NCBI RefSeq assembly: GCF_022899935.1
Contig: NZ_JALJCJ010000006.1
Coordinates: 1 to 64,000 of the forward strand
Direction of reading: 5' to 3'
DNA from: Shinella curvata
GTDB lineage: Bacteria > Pseudomonadota > Alphaproteobacteria > Rhizobiales > Rhizobiaceae
DNA length: 64,000 bases
Below, piece by piece: positions 1-8,723 of this stretch. The notes below the pieces were generated by a model. The model did no database searches. It was not told the DNA's origin and saw only the letters and a program-made list of their open reading frames with translations. The first letter of the stretch is position 1, and the number at the start of each line of letters is the position of its first letter. The position numbers were made by a program, and so were the translations under genes.

Positions 1-137
1 GCTTCCTCGACCGAGATCTCGTCGAACGGGTTCATCGACATCTTCACATTCGCAAGTTCGACACCCGAACCATCCGACTTCACGCGGATCTTTACGTTGT
101 AGTCGACGACACGCTTGATCGGTACGAGCAGTTTCAT
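1..137 (-). CDS. etfB: Electron transfer flavoprotein beta subunit, partial (N-terminus only)
   Basis: Reading leftward from an ATG at 137, the 45 visible codons begin [19 protein letters not shown] and include [13 protein letters not shown]. This is the characteristic N-terminus of EtfB, the AMP-binding subunit of the ETF heterodimer that takes electrons from acyl-CoA dehydrogenases to ETF-quinone oxidoreductase. The gene runs off the left edge, so the rest and any etfA are not visible. An AGGAGAATT-like ribosome site (GGAGAA) precedes the ATG. It is the last visible member of a leftward operon headed by an acyl-CoA dehydrogenase, its natural electron donor. Confidence 0.85.
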   Translation of the reverse strand, partial: MKLLVPIKRVVDYNVKIRVKSDGSGVELANVKMSMNPFDEISVEE

Positions 138-153
138 AAAATTCTCCTTGTCG

Positions 154-1017
154 TCAGCAGAGGGTGCGAAAACGATCGACCATCACGTCGAGAACCTCGC
201 CGGGATCGCGCCTCCACCAGTTGTTTGCGGAAAAAATCTCGACCTCGCAGGGGCCGGCATACCCTGCGCCTTCGACGCTCGCGCGGATCGCCTTGAGATC
301 CGCGACACCATCGCCCATCATGCCGCGGTCCAGCAGCACGTCACGCGTGTCGGCAAGCCAATCGCAGAGATGATAGCCGAAAATCCTGTCCTTGCCGGCA
401 CGCCGCAACTGCGCGTCCAAATCACTGTCCCACCAGACATGATAGACATCGACGGCGATGCCAAGGTTGGGCGCTTCGACCGTGTCGCAGATATCCAGGG
501 CATCCCGCACCGTTGTCAGGCAGGAACGGTTGCCGGCATAGACGGGATTGAGGGGTTCCAGCGCCAGTTTGACATTGCGCCCCGCCGCATAGGGCGCGAG
601 GTCGGCGACGCGGTCCGCCACAATCTTCAGGCTCTCTGCCGTGCCCTTGCTGCCCGGATGCACGCCGCCCACCACGATCGTCAACACGGCGGCTCCGAGG
701 CCGGCAGCCATCTCGATAGCGGCTTTCGCCTCATCGAGAACAGCTGCTTTATCAACGGCATCCGATCCGACCAGAAACGGTGTGCGGCAAAGGCCCGCGA
801 CGGAAAGACCCGCCTTGCGTGCACGATCACCGATCTCCAAGGCGCGCGAACCGATCTCCCGACGCCAGAAGACGATCGAGCCAAAACCGCGCGCTGCGCA
901 AGCGTCGATGACACGCTCCGGTTCCCATTCGGCGCCATGGCCTTCGAGATTATGGCCTAGGCTGGCGGTGTTGAGCGCGAGCGCCGAATGGTCGTGTAAA
1001 AAATCACGCATCGTCAC
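154..1017 (-). CDS. Sugar phosphate isomerase/epimerase family (xylose isomerase-like TIM barrel)
   Basis: A 287-residue protein with the AP-endonuclease-2/xylose-isomerase-like TIM-barrel pattern. Metal-ligand type segments are visible: ALEPLNP (Glu), DVYHVWW (Asp/His), YHLCDW (His) and a C-terminal CEVEIFS (Glu). Such enzymes isomerise or epimerise sugars, or dehydrate keto-acids derived from them; the substrate cannot be read from sequence. The start is GTG at 1017, overlapping the upstream DUF993 stop as GTGA; an ATG lies two codons later. It sits between the DUF993 gene and etfB in the acyl-CoA dehydrogenase operon, so it probably acts on an intermediate of the same pathway. Confidence 0.8.
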   Translation of the reverse strand: MTMRDFLHDHSALALNTASLGHNLEGHGAEWEPERVIDACAARGFGSIVFWRREIGSRALEIGDRARKAGLSVAGLCRTPFLVGSDAVDKAAVLDEAKAAIEMAAGLGAAVLTIVVGGVHPGSKGTAESLKIVADRVADLAPYAAGRNVKLALEPLNPVYAGNRSCLTTVRDALDICDTVEAPNLGIAVDVYHVWWDSDLDAQLRRAGKDRIFGYHLCDWLADTRDVLLDRGMMGDGVADLKAIRASVEGAGYAGPCEVEIFSANNWWRRDPGEVLDVMVDRFRTLC

Positions 1018-2162
1018 GCGCCATAGACGGCGAGCAGCTTCTTCATGCGCGTGATCGCACGTTCCGGATCACGCAGGAGCCCGCATTGATCAGCGAGGCG
1101 GAAAACCTCGACAAAATAGGGCAGCGGCCGCATGGCCTGGGCGCCGTTCAGCATCACGAAATGATCCTGGAAGCCGTTCAGCCAGGCGAGGAAGACGACG
1201 CCCGTCTTGTAGTATTGCGTAGGCGCGCGGAAAATCAGGCGGGCAAGCGGTACTGTTGGATCGAGTGTCGCGCGGAAGCCTGCCTTGTCGCCCTCGCCCA
1301 ACCGTTCGACCGCATGGGCCGCGGCGGGTGCGAGCGGGTCGAAGATGCCGAGCAGCGCATGCGAAAACCCTTCGCTGTCGCCTTCGATGAGTTCAGGATA
1401 GTTGAAGTCGTCCCCCGTATACATTTTGACGCCGGCCGGAAGCCGGCGGCGCATCGCGATCTCCTTCTCCTTGTCTAGCAGGGAAATCTTGATGCCATCG
1501 ACCTTGCCCGCGTTCGCTTCGATGACGGCAAGGGCCGTCTGCATGGCGGGCTCAAACGCCGTGTCGCCCCAGTAACCAGCGAGCTGCGGGTCGAACATAT
1601 CTCCAAGCCAGTGCAGGATTACCGGTTCGTCACAGGCGGCGAGCACATCGGAATAGACCTTGAGATAGTCTTGCGGACCCTTCGCAACCCGCACCAGCGC
1701 GCGCGAGGCCATGAGGATCAGGCGGCCGCCGAGTTTCTGGATGGCCTCGGCCTGCTCCAGATAGGCGCGGCGCACGTCATCCAGGCATTTCACTGTTGAT
1801 GGGTCGAGATGATCCGTGCCGCAGCCATTGGCGACGAGGGCATCCGGAAGCTCTTCGCGCGTGCGGCGGATCAGCTCCAGCGCACCCGGCCAGTCGAGCC
1901 CCATGCCGCGCTGGGCCGTGTCCATCGCCTCGGCAATGCCAAGGCCAAGCCCCGCGAGGTAGCGGCGAAACTCCATCGTCTTTGCCCAGTCCACCGTCGC
2001 GCGGCCCGAGGGGTCGTTCGCGGTAAAGGGGTCGGCGACGACATGGGCGGCGGAATAAACGACGCGCGCCGGGTTTTTGCCAAGCGTTGCGGCCGCAATC
2101 GGCGTGCCGGTCAGGACATAATCGGCGTAGCGACCGGCGGCGTCGGGAAGAGCGATTTTCAT
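1014..2162 (-). CDS. DUF993 family protein (dihydrodipicolinate-synthase-like TIM barrel)
   Basis: A 382-residue soluble protein matching my recollection of the DUF993 family, which annotation pipelines often label a dihydrodipicolinate synthase family protein. No characterised reaction is known to me. Visible features are an early GTPIAAATLGKNPARVVYSAAH-like segment (residues ~18-39), GCGTDHLDP (~114), VILHWLGDMFDP (~185) and KISLLDKEKE (~225). The Lys in KISLL is a candidate Schiff-base residue by analogy with DapA-type aldolases, which is inference. Its start follows a GAGG ribosome site and its end overlaps the isomerase gene by 4 nt, so the two are translationally coupled. An aldol cleavage or related step is a reasonable guess. 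Confidence 0.75.
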   Translation of the reverse strand: MKIALPDAAGRYADYVLTGTPIAAATLGKNPARVVYSAAHVVADPFTANDPSGRATVDWAKTMEFRRYLAGLGLGIAEAMDTAQRGMGLDWPGALELIRRTREELPDALVANGCGTDHLDPSTVKCLDDVRRAYLEQAEAIQKLGGRLILMASRALVRVAKGPQDYLKVYSDVLAACDEPVILHWLGDMFDPQLAGYWGDTAFEPAMQTALAVIEANAGKVDGIKISLLDKEKEIAMRRRLPAGVKMYTGDDFNYPELIEGDSEGFSHALLGIFDPLAPAAAHAVERLGEGDKAGFRATLDPTVPLARLIFRAPTQYYKTGVVFLAWLNGFQDHFVMLNGAQAMRPLPYFVEVFRLADQCGLLRDPERAITRMKKLLAVYGA

Positions 2163-2173
2163 GGCGAAGGACC

Positions 2174-2953
2174 TCAGAAGCGCGGAACGAGCATGCCGGC
2201 ATCGGCCGGGATAGACAGTCCGGTGGTGTAGGGAAGCCGCCCGGTGGCAAGCGACGCGATCAGCGTACCGACTTCGGCCGGCTCCCCGACGCGCGGGAAG
2301 AGCGTGAGACCCAGGGCGGCGCGCTCGCGGTAGGCCTCGATGACGGGGGCCGTCATTTCGGTCGCGATCAGGCCGGGCTGGACATCATAGACGGCGATGT
2401 TCTCCCGCCCGAGCCGAACGGCAAGTGTCTTGGACACCATCGAGGCGGCGGCCTTCGAGGCGCAATATTCAGCGCGCTGTTCTGCGACCGCAACGGCGTT
2501 CGACGAGGTGACGTTGACGATCGAATGGAAGTGGGAGGAGCGAGGAGGCGCAATCACGCGGCGCGCGAAGGCCTGGCTCAGGAAGAACATGGCTTTCGTG
2601 TTGACGGAAAAGCAGCGGTCCCAGCTTTCCTCCGAGACCTCAAGCATATCGCCGCGTCTGAGCACACCGACGCCGGCATTGTTGACCAGCGTGGTGAGTG
2701 GACCGAGTTTTTGCTCGATCGCATCGAGTGCCGAATCGTGGCCGCCGATCGCCGAGACGTCGAATGCGGCAGCAGCGACCGGAACATCATAGGCGGCGAT
2801 GCGCGCTACGGCAGCTGTAAGCTCGGCGTCTTCGACCGGCCCATTTATGGCAATCGCAAATCCTTCGCGCGCAAGCGCTTCGGCAACGGCAAGACCGATA
2901 CCGCGGGACGAGCCGGTGACCAGTGCAACCGGCCGAGCGTCTGACGCGCTCAT
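2174..2953 (-). CDS. SDR family oxidoreductase (FabG-like 3-oxoacyl reductase)
   Basis: A 259-residue short-chain dehydrogenase. It shows the NAD(P) motif TGSSRGIG near residue 14, NNAG near 90, a catalytic Ser in NVTSSNA near 147 and the YCASK Tyr/Lys pair near 162, followed by the usual PGLIATEM. The start overlaps the acyl-CoA dehydrogenase stop as ATGA. Family members interconvert 3-hydroxy- and 3-keto-acyl or sugar substrates with NAD(P)H. Placed directly after an acyl-CoA dehydrogenase, a 3-hydroxyacyl-CoA dehydrogenase role in a beta-oxidation-like sequence is plausible, but sugar dehydrogenase activity cannot be excluded. Confidence 0.85.
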   Translation of the reverse strand: MSASDARPVALVTGSSRGIGLAVAEALAREGFAIAINGPVEDAELTAAVARIAAYDVPVAAAAFDVSAIGGHDSALDAIEQKLGPLTTLVNNAGVGVLRRGDMLEVSEESWDRCFSVNTKAMFFLSQAFARRVIAPPRSSHFHSIVNVTSSNAVAVAEQRAEYCASKAAASMVSKTLAVRLGRENIAVYDVQPGLIATEMTAPVIEAYRERAALGLTLFPRVGEPAEVGTLIASLATGRLPYTTGLSIPADAGMLVPRF

Positions 2954-4092
2954 GCCCTTGCCCCCTTCTTCAGGAGTTCGCGCGCGATGATCATGCGCTG
3001 GATCTGGTTCGTGCCTTCATAGATCTGCGTGATCTTCGCATCACGGTAAAGACGCTCCACCTCGAAGCCGCGGATGTAGCCCGAGCCGCCAAAGACCTGC
3101 ACGGCATCTGCGGTGCGCTGCACGGCCATATCGCCTGCAAAGCACTTCGCGATGGAGCAGGCTTTCGTCGCATCCGCACCGCTGTCGATCTTCGATGCCG
3201 CGGAATGGACCAGCAGGCGCGCGGCCTCGATGTCCTTCGCCATGTCGGCGAGAAGCCACTGCACACCCTGAAAATCGGAGATCGCCTTGCCGAATTGCTT
3301 GCGCGTGCCGGCATAATCGAGCGCGGCCTCAAGACCGGCCTGCGCGATGCCGACAGCAAGCGAGGCAATACCGACACGCCCCTTGTCGAGCACCGACATC
3401 ATCATGTGGAAGCCACGGCCCTCCGTGCCGAGCAAGGCATCGGCCGACAGGCGAACATCCGAGAAGTTCAGCGCGCCTACCTGGCTCGCGCGCTGGCCCA
3501 TCTTGTGTTCCTTCGGCCCCTTTTCGACACCGTCAGCATGCAAATCGACGATGAAAATCGACATGCCGCGGTTGCCGGCATCCTTGTCGGTCCGAGCCAG
3601 AACGAAACCGTAGTCGGCCACCGGCGCGTTGTGAATCCAGATCTTGCCACCGTTCAGCCGCCAACCGTTTCCGTCACGCTCCGCGGTGGTGCGAATGCCG
3701 GAAACATCCGTGCCGGCTTCGGGCTCCGTGATGCAGTAGGCAACCTTTGAGCGCATGCCGAGAATTTCGGGCAGCAGCGCCTGCTGGCTTTCCGTGCCGT
3801 GGCGCACCAGGAGGCTCGATATCAGCTCGATCAGTCCGCACTGGTCGGCGACAGAGGCATAGCCGCGGCTCAATTCCTCCATCACGAGCGCGTAGGTCAG
3901 CGTATCGAAGCCAGGCCCGCCAAGGGCTTCCGGCACGCCGATCCCGAAAAGACCGAGCTTCGCCATTTCGTCATAAAGCTCGGCGGGAAAGCGCTCTTCC
4001 CGGTCAAGTTCCTCGGCCAAAGGACGGATCGTTTCGTCGGCAAAGGCGCGCGCCATCTCGCGCACCTGCTCCTGCGTTTCGGTGAGATACAT
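2950..4092 (-). CDS. Acyl-CoA dehydrogenase
   Basis: A 380-residue FAD flavoprotein of normal length for the family. It has the signatures YCITEPEAGTDVSG (residues ~118-131) and an IYEGTNQIQ motif whose Glu (~359) is the usual catalytic base. It oxidises an acyl-CoA to the trans-2-enoyl-CoA and passes electrons to ETF, whose beta subunit is encoded four genes downstream. It is the first gene of a leftward operon. The promoter region holds a perfect GTAACTA-TC-TAGTTAC palindrome 20 bp upstream of the ATG, so TetR-type repression is likely. The acyl substrate is unknown. Confidence 0.9.
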   Translation of the reverse strand: MYLTETQEQVREMARAFADETIRPLAEELDREERFPAELYDEMAKLGLFGIGVPEALGGPGFDTLTYALVMEELSRGYASVADQCGLIELISSLLVRHGTESQQALLPEILGMRSKVAYCITEPEAGTDVSGIRTTAERDGNGWRLNGGKIWIHNAPVADYGFVLARTDKDAGNRGMSIFIVDLHADGVEKGPKEHKMGQRASQVGALNFSDVRLSADALLGTEGRGFHMMMSVLDKGRVGIASLAVGIAQAGLEAALDYAGTRKQFGKAISDFQGVQWLLADMAKDIEAARLLVHSAASKIDSGADATKACSIAKCFAGDMAVQRTADAVQVFGGSGYIRGFEVERLYRDAKITQIYEGTNQIQRMIIARELLKKGARA

Positions 4093-4111
4093 TTGCCTCG
4101 TCTCGCAACTA

Positions 4112-4127
4112 GTAACTATCTAGTTAC
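4112..4127. promoter_or_regulatory. Predicted TetR operator, perfect copy (site A)
   Basis: The 16-bp sequence GTAACTATCTAGTTAC is a perfect inverted repeat with 7-bp arms and a 2-bp spacer. It lies 20 bp upstream of the acyl-CoA dehydrogenase start. Related copies occur at 4219-4234, 7744-7759 and 17615-17630, always between divergent genes of this cluster, the last next to the TetR gene. Confidence 0.7.
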
Positions 4128-4218
4128 ATACATTCGACCAATGGAGAACGTCAAGACGGAAAAATTCACGCGGGCTGAATGTCACTGCTTGCACAGCCCT
4201 TTGAGGCTGTGCATATTA

Positions 4219-4234
4219 TTCACTATTCAGTTAC
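4219..4234. promoter_or_regulatory. Predicted TetR operator, imperfect copy (site B)
   Basis: TTCACTATTCAGTTAC is a degenerate form of the GTAACTA-N2-TAGTTAC palindrome; read on the other strand it is GTAACTG-AA-TAGTGAA. It ends 14 bp before the start of the rightward aldo/keto reductase and just before its ribosome site, so a bound repressor would cover the initiation region of that gene. Confidence 0.5.
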
Positions 4235-4248
4235 TTAAGGAGGAAGAC

Positions 4249-5265
4249 ATGCACCCTGGAGAAAAGCGGAAATTTGGCCGGACAGACCTTGAGATCACCG
4301 CCTTCGGCTTTGGCACGGCGCCGCTCGGCAACATTTTTCGCGAGATCGACGAGGTGACCTCTCAGGAAATGTTCGCGCGCGCCTGGGAAGCTGGCGTGCG
4401 GTTCTTCGACACCGCCCCAATGTACGGCCACGGCCTTGCCGAACTGCGGACAAGCCATGCTCTCCGCTGGAAGAACCGGGACGATTTCGTGCTCGCCTCC
4501 AAGGTTGGACGCCTGCTGCGTCCGGCGCGCCGTGACACGATCAACTTCGCGCCGTGGACGAATGCCGCCCCCTTCACCATGCATTTCGACTACAGCTACG
4601 ATGGCACCATGCGCGCCTTCGAGGACAGCCTGCAGCGGCTGGGACTGGAGCGGATGGATATGTGCTTCATCCACGACATCGACGTTTTCACGCGCGGGAG
4701 CGAGCAGCCGGATGTTTTTGAGCAGGCCATGGACGGCGCCTGGCGGGCGCTGGAGCGGCTCCGCTCGGAGAAGGTTGTGAAGGCAATCGGTGTCGGCGTC
4801 AACGAATGGCAGGTCTGCCATAAAGCGCTTCTACGCCACGATTTCGACTGCTTCCTGCTGGCTGGCCGCTATACCCTGCTCGAACAGGAAGCGCTGGACG
4901 CCTTTCTTCCGCTCTGCGAAGCACGTGGTGCGGCAGTCGTTGTCGGCGGCGGCTTCAACTCGGGTATTCTTGCTACGGGGGCAAAGGACGGCGCGAAGTA
5001 CAATTATGCACCCGCACCCCGCGAGATCATGGAAAAGGTCGCGAAGATCGAAGCCGTATGCGCGGCGCATGGCGTGCCGCTTGCCGCAGCAGCGCTGCAA
5101 TTCGTCGTCGCTCATCCCGCCGTGCCGTCCTTCATGGCGGGCACGCGTACAATCGAGCAGCTCGACCAGAATCTCGCTTGGTTCTCCCACGCAATCCCAG
5201 CCGACTTCTGGGCGGACCTCAAGAAGAAGGGGCTGTTGCGCGAGGATGCACCTGTTCCGGTGTAA
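4249..5265 (+). CDS. Aldo/keto reductase (D-threo-aldose 1-dehydrogenase-like)
   Basis: A 338-residue AKR with the expected catalytic tetrad: Asp54 and Tyr59 in RFFDTAPMYG, Lys85 in VLASKV and His142 in CFIHDID. The sequence resembles the aldose/fucose 1-dehydrogenase and pyridoxal dehydrogenase branch, which oxidises sugar hemiacetals to lactones. I chose the ATG at 4249 because AAGGAGGA lies just upstream and the conserved KFGRTDLEITAFGFGTAPLGN start follows at once. The open frame extends further left but through the opposite-strand acyl-CoA dehydrogenase and the operator sites. It is transcribed divergently from the acyl-CoA dehydrogenase operon. Confidence 0.85.
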   Translation: MHPGEKRKFGRTDLEITAFGFGTAPLGNIFREIDEVTSQEMFARAWEAGVRFFDTAPMYGHGLAELRTSHALRWKNRDDFVLASKVGRLLRPARRDTINFAPWTNAAPFTMHFDYSYDGTMRAFEDSLQRLGLERMDMCFIHDIDVFTRGSEQPDVFEQAMDGAWRALERLRSEKVVKAIGVGVNEWQVCHKALLRHDFDCFLLAGRYTLLEQEALDAFLPLCEARGAAVVVGGGFNSGILATGAKDGAKYNYAPAPREIMEKVAKIEAVCAAHGVPLAAAALQFVVAHPAVPSFMAGTRTIEQLDQNLAWFSHAIPADFWADLKKKGLLREDAPVPV

Positions 5266-5274
5266 ATAGACATC

Positions 5275-5302
5275 AGCCCGCGTTGCGAGAGCGAGGCGGG
5301 CT
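5275..5302. terminator. Stem-loop between convergent genes
   Basis: AGCCCGC and GCGGGCT form a 7-bp stem with a 14-nt loop, starting 10 bp after the aldo/keto reductase stop. A second short hairpin (CGGGGC/GCCCCG) follows at 5308-5325. Together they fill the gap before the convergent enoyl-CoA hydratase end and could serve both strands; neither has a clear T tract. Confidence 0.45.
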
Positions 5303-5371
5303 TCCAGCGGGGCGCAATTGCCCCGAAATTTCAGTGTAGCCGCAAGGATTTGGATTTCGGATCGCTGGAAG

Positions 5372-6145
5372 CTACTTGCCAAAACGGGCAGGCCGCTTCT
5401 GCCGATAGGCAGCAAGTCCTTCTGTCAGATCGTCGGACGCTGCCGCCACGGCGCCGGCCAGGGCCTCCACGACCCGTTCGCTCTCCTCGCCTTCTGCGGC
5501 ATTGATCAGCATCTTGGTCAGTTCTGTCGCGCGCGGCGAGCGTCTCAACACACGCGCCGCGGCGGCCTCAGCAGCAGCAGCCCCCTCGCCCGTCGCCACG
5601 ACCTGATCGACGAGACCGAGCGCAAGCGCCTCCTGCGCCGCATAGACCTCGCCGAAAAGCGCCATGCGGCGAACAAGCTGCGCGCCAAAGCGGCGTGATG
5701 CGCGTTGCGTGCCGGACCAGCCGGGAATGATACCGAGGCCCGGCTCGGGCTGGCCGATCTTCACATGCGACTCGGCGATGCGCAGGTCTGCACAGGCGGC
5801 AAGCTCCAATCCGCCACCGAGCGCGTGCCCATTCAGCACCACGATCAGCGGCACGGTAAGGCGTGCCAGTGCGTCAAAGGCACCATGCCCGTCACGTAAC
5901 CAGCGGCGCGAAAACGTTTCAGCGTCGAGGCTGCTCCACGCTTCGATATCACCGCCCGCACAGAAGGACTCGCCGCCCTCGCCCGCAAAAATTGCGACCC
6001 GTGCATCCGAGCGTTCGATGATCCGGCACGCCTTCAGCAGCGCGTCGATCATCTCCTCGTCGATCGCATTCAGCTTTTCCGGACGGCGCAGAGTAATCCT
6101 TGCGACATGGTCCTCCACGGAAAGATCGACACGCGGATCGCTCAC
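5372..6145 (-). CDS. Enoyl-CoA hydratase/isomerase (crotonase family)
   Basis: A 257-residue crotonase of standard length. The oxyanion-hole segments FCAGGDIEAW and GHALGGGLELAACADLRIA are present, as are the Glu in GLELA and the Glu in QPEPGLG, matching the two catalytic acids of hydratases. It adds water to a 2-enoyl-CoA, the step after acyl-CoA dehydrogenase. The start is a GTG at 6145 overlapping the CoA-transferase stop as GTGA, so it is the second gene of a two-gene leftward unit. Confidence 0.87.
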   Translation of the reverse strand: MSDPRVDLSVEDHVARITLRRPEKLNAIDEEMIDALLKACRIIERSDARVAIFAGEGGESFCAGGDIEAWSSLDAETFSRRWLRDGHGAFDALARLTVPLIVVLNGHALGGGLELAACADLRIAESHVKIGQPEPGLGIIPGWSGTQRASRRFGAQLVRRMALFGEVYAAQEALALGLVDQVVATGEGAAAAEAAAARVLRRSPRATELTKMLINAAEGEESERVVEALAGAVAAASDDLTEGLAAYRQKRPARFGK

Positions 6146-7713
6146 AGCACCAGCCCCATGGGCTGCGCACGAAACAGCGCATCGTCCATCACCTTGAGCG
6201 ACGTCGAAACCCGCAACGGGGTTGCTGCCTGATTGAGAACATCGCGCTGGAGATCAAGACCCGGAGCGATCTCGGTAACGATCAGCCCATCCGTATCGAG
6301 CTCGATCACGCAACGTTCGGTGACATAGGTGATCTCCTGCCCCTGCGCACGTGCGCGCCTGCCGGAAAAGCTGACCTGATCGACCTTCGACACGAATTTG
6401 GCAATACGACCTTCCTTGTCGATCACCAGACGGCCATCCTCGATATGCATCTTCGCGCCGGCATTGAAATTACCCGAGAAGACGATCTTTTTCGCGCGTG
6501 AGGTGATGTCGACGAAGCCGCCGGCTCCCGCCGTGCGGTGCGGCGTTGCCGCGAGGCGGCTGACATTGACCGAACCTTCGGCATCGATTTCGAGGAAGGA
6601 CAGAAGCGAGCAATCAAAGCCGCCCGCCTGAAAATAACAGAACTGGTGGGGCGAGGCGACGAATGCTTCAGCGTTGGAGGCGCAGCCAAACTTGAAATCG
6701 AGAAGTGGCACGCCACCCACAGCGCCCTGCTCTATCACCCAGGTGACCTTGCCGTGCAGTCCCTCCTCGATCAGGATACGCGGCACATTGGCAGAAATGC
6801 CGAAGCCGATATTGACGGCCCAGCCATCCTTCAGTTCCTGCGCCACACGACGCGCGATGACCTTGCCCACATCGAGTTCCGGGAGGCGGAACGTTTCGAG
6901 CGGGCGGAAGAGTTCACCCGAGATTGCAGGATCATAAGGCGTCGCTGTCGTCTGCAGCTGGTCGGGCGCTTCGACGATCACATCGACGAGAATACCGGGG
7001 ACGCGAACATCATGCGGACGCAACGTGCCGCTTGCCGCCACGCGCTTGACCTGCGCGATAACGATGCCGCCGGAGTTGCGCGCCGCGAGCGCCATTTCCA
7101 TCGCGCCGAGCGTCGCGCCTTCCTGTTCGAAGGTGAGATTGCCCTTTTCGTCTGCGGTCGTTGCGCGGATGATCGCGACATCGGGACGGATCGCCGGAAA
7201 ATGCAGCCAGTCCTCGCCTTCGAAGGCAATGCGCTTGACAAGCGGAGCGGCACGCGCGCTGGCGTTCATCGCGCAACCGTCCTGATCGGGATCGACGAAC
7301 GTTTCCATGCCGACCTTCGTCAGCACGCCCGGCCGCTTAGCCGCCCCTTCGCGCAGCATGTCGAATACGATGCCAGACGGCACGTTCCAGGCGGCCAGCT
7401 CCTCCTTGAGGATCATCTGCCAGATGAGCGGCGGCTCGGCATTGCTCGGGCCGGAAGGATAGGAACCCCCAATGATCTTCACCAGCATGCCGGGCTTGGC
7501 GATGTGATCCACACCGCGCGTGCCGAAAAAGTCGCCGGCGGCAATCGGATGGATGGAGGTCAGGCCACGCGGATGACCTTCGTTATCGAAGCGCTCACCC
7601 AGTGCCTTCAGCACGGCGTCGGGGCAGCAAAGGCCGGAAGAAGAATTCACAGCAACGACCGCCCCATCCCTGACAAGCCGGACAGCCTCCTGCGCAGTCT
7701 TCACCTTCTTCAT
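6142..7713 (-). CDS. Acyl-CoA:acetate/3-ketoacid CoA-transferase (fused single-chain)
   Basis: A 523-residue class I CoA-transferase with alpha and beta halves fused, as in YdiF/SCOT-like enzymes. The N-terminal half carries GAVVAVNSSSGLCCPDAVL and GGSYPSGPS; the C-terminal half carries NIGFGISANVP and WVIEQGAVGG, whose Glu (~328) is the expected thioester-forming residue. It would activate a carboxylic acid by moving CoA from a donor such as acetyl- or succinyl-CoA, supplying the acyl-CoA dehydrogenase of the neighbouring operon. A near-perfect copy of the predicted operator lies 31 bp upstream of the start. Confidence 0.88.
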   Translation of the reverse strand: MKKVKTAQEAVRLVRDGAVVAVNSSSGLCCPDAVLKALGERFDNEGHPRGLTSIHPIAAGDFFGTRGVDHIAKPGMLVKIIGGSYPSGPSNAEPPLIWQMILKEELAAWNVPSGIVFDMLREGAAKRPGVLTKVGMETFVDPDQDGCAMNASARAAPLVKRIAFEGEDWLHFPAIRPDVAIIRATTADEKGNLTFEQEGATLGAMEMALAARNSGGIVIAQVKRVAASGTLRPHDVRVPGILVDVIVEAPDQLQTTATPYDPAISGELFRPLETFRLPELDVGKVIARRVAQELKDGWAVNIGFGISANVPRILIEEGLHGKVTWVIEQGAVGGVPLLDFKFGCASNAEAFVASPHQFCYFQAGGFDCSLLSFLEIDAEGSVNVSRLAATPHRTAGAGGFVDITSRAKKIVFSGNFNAGAKMHIEDGRLVIDKEGRIAKFVSKVDQVSFSGRRARAQGQEITYVTERCVIELDTDGLIVTEIAPGLDLQRDVLNQAATPLRVSTSLKVMDDALFRAQPMGLVL

Positions 7714-7743
7714 CGCCGAAATCTCCGTTACCGATTGCCTTAA

Positions 7744-7759
7744 GTAACTAACTAGTTAT
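7744..7759. promoter_or_regulatory. Predicted TetR operator (site C)
   Basis: GTAACTAACTAGTTAT is the same 16-bp palindrome as site A with one arm mismatch and an AC spacer. It lies between the CoA-transferase and the second aldo/keto reductase, which are transcribed divergently. Confidence 0.65.
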
Positions 7760-7851
7760 AGATTAATCGCAGATGAGGCAATCCGGCAAGCGAGATTTTC
7801 GTGCTGGATGAGAACCGGAATGGGACCAGATCGGTCCACAAAGGAGGAGGC

Positions 7852-8670
7852 ATGAACATCTATTTCCAGAAGGGTTTTCAGCGTGGTTTCGGCACCTATC
7901 CATTGAAAGGAGAGGAGCTCCGCAAGGCCATCGACGCTGCGATCGATGCCGGCTATCGGGCTTTCGATACGGCACAGATGTACGGCAACGAGGCCGAGAC
8001 GGGCACTGCCCTCGCAGCCTGCGGTGTTGCACGCGAAGAACTGTGCATCACGACGAAGGTGCATCCGGACAACTATTCGGAAGAGAAATTCCTGCCGTCG
8101 GTCGAGGCCAGCCTGAAAGCGCTGCAGATCGACCGCGTCGATGCGCTTCTGCTGCATTGGCCGCCCGTCGGGGGAGACGTGGCGCCATCCTTGCGCCTGC
8201 TACAGGCTGCGAGGGATCGGGGCCTCGCGGACACCATCGGCGTGTCGAACTACACGGCGCGTATGATGCATGTGGCACGCAATGTGATCGATGGGCCGCT
8301 CGTCACCAACCAGGTCGAGTTCCACCCTCTCGTCGACCAGCGGAAACTGCTTGCCGCCGCATCGGAGACCGGCATTCCGCTGTCGTCCTATGCTTCGATT
8401 GCCCGCGGCGAAGTGTTCAAGCACGGCCTTTTCGCCGAAATCGGCAAAATATATGGCAAGTCGGCCGCGCAGATCGTCCTGCGCTGGATCCTTCAAAAGG
8501 GTGTGCCGCTGAACACGATGTCGACGAAACAGGAAAACATCAAAGCGAATTTCGACATCATGGATTTCACGCTGTCATCGATCGACATGGACAGAATCGA
8601 TGCTCTGAACACCACCGGCTACCGGATCATCAAGCCAGGGCAGCTCCCCTGGGTTCCCGAATGGGATTAA
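7852..8670 (+). CDS. Aldo/keto reductase (2,5-diketo-D-gluconate reductase-like)
   Basis: A 272-residue AKR of the small DkgA/DkgB type. The tetrad Asp39, Tyr44, Lys69 and His102 is intact (AFDTAQMYG, ITTKV, LLLHWPP). It would reduce a ketone or aldehyde with NADPH, or oxidise the alcohol in reverse. The ATG at 7852 is preferred over an in-frame GTG at 7801 because AAGGAGGAGG precedes it and the alignable region starts there. It is divergent from the CoA-transferase operon across operator site C and stops just before a strong hairpin. It is distinct in subfamily from the other reductase at 4249. Confidence 0.85.
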   Translation: MNIYFQKGFQRGFGTYPLKGEELRKAIDAAIDAGYRAFDTAQMYGNEAETGTALAACGVAREELCITTKVHPDNYSEEKFLPSVEASLKALQIDRVDALLLHWPPVGGDVAPSLRLLQAARDRGLADTIGVSNYTARMMHVARNVIDGPLVTNQVEFHPLVDQRKLLAAASETGIPLSSYASIARGEVFKHGLFAEIGKIYGKSAAQIVLRWILQKGVPLNTMSTKQENIKANFDIMDFTLSSIDMDRIDALNTTGYRIIKPGQLPWVPEWD

Positions 8671-8674
8671 CGCA

Positions 8675-8700
8675 AAAGGGCGGCCGCAAGGCCGCCCTTT
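8675..8700. terminator. Strong bidirectional terminator
   Basis: AAAGGGCGGCC and GGCCGCCCTTT form a perfect 11-bp stem with a GCAA tetraloop. The A and T ends give U-rich tails in both directions, which fits its place between the converging aldo/keto reductase and GMC oxidoreductase genes. Confidence 0.85.
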
Positions 8701-8723
8701 CACGTGCAGGCCAGCGGGCACAA

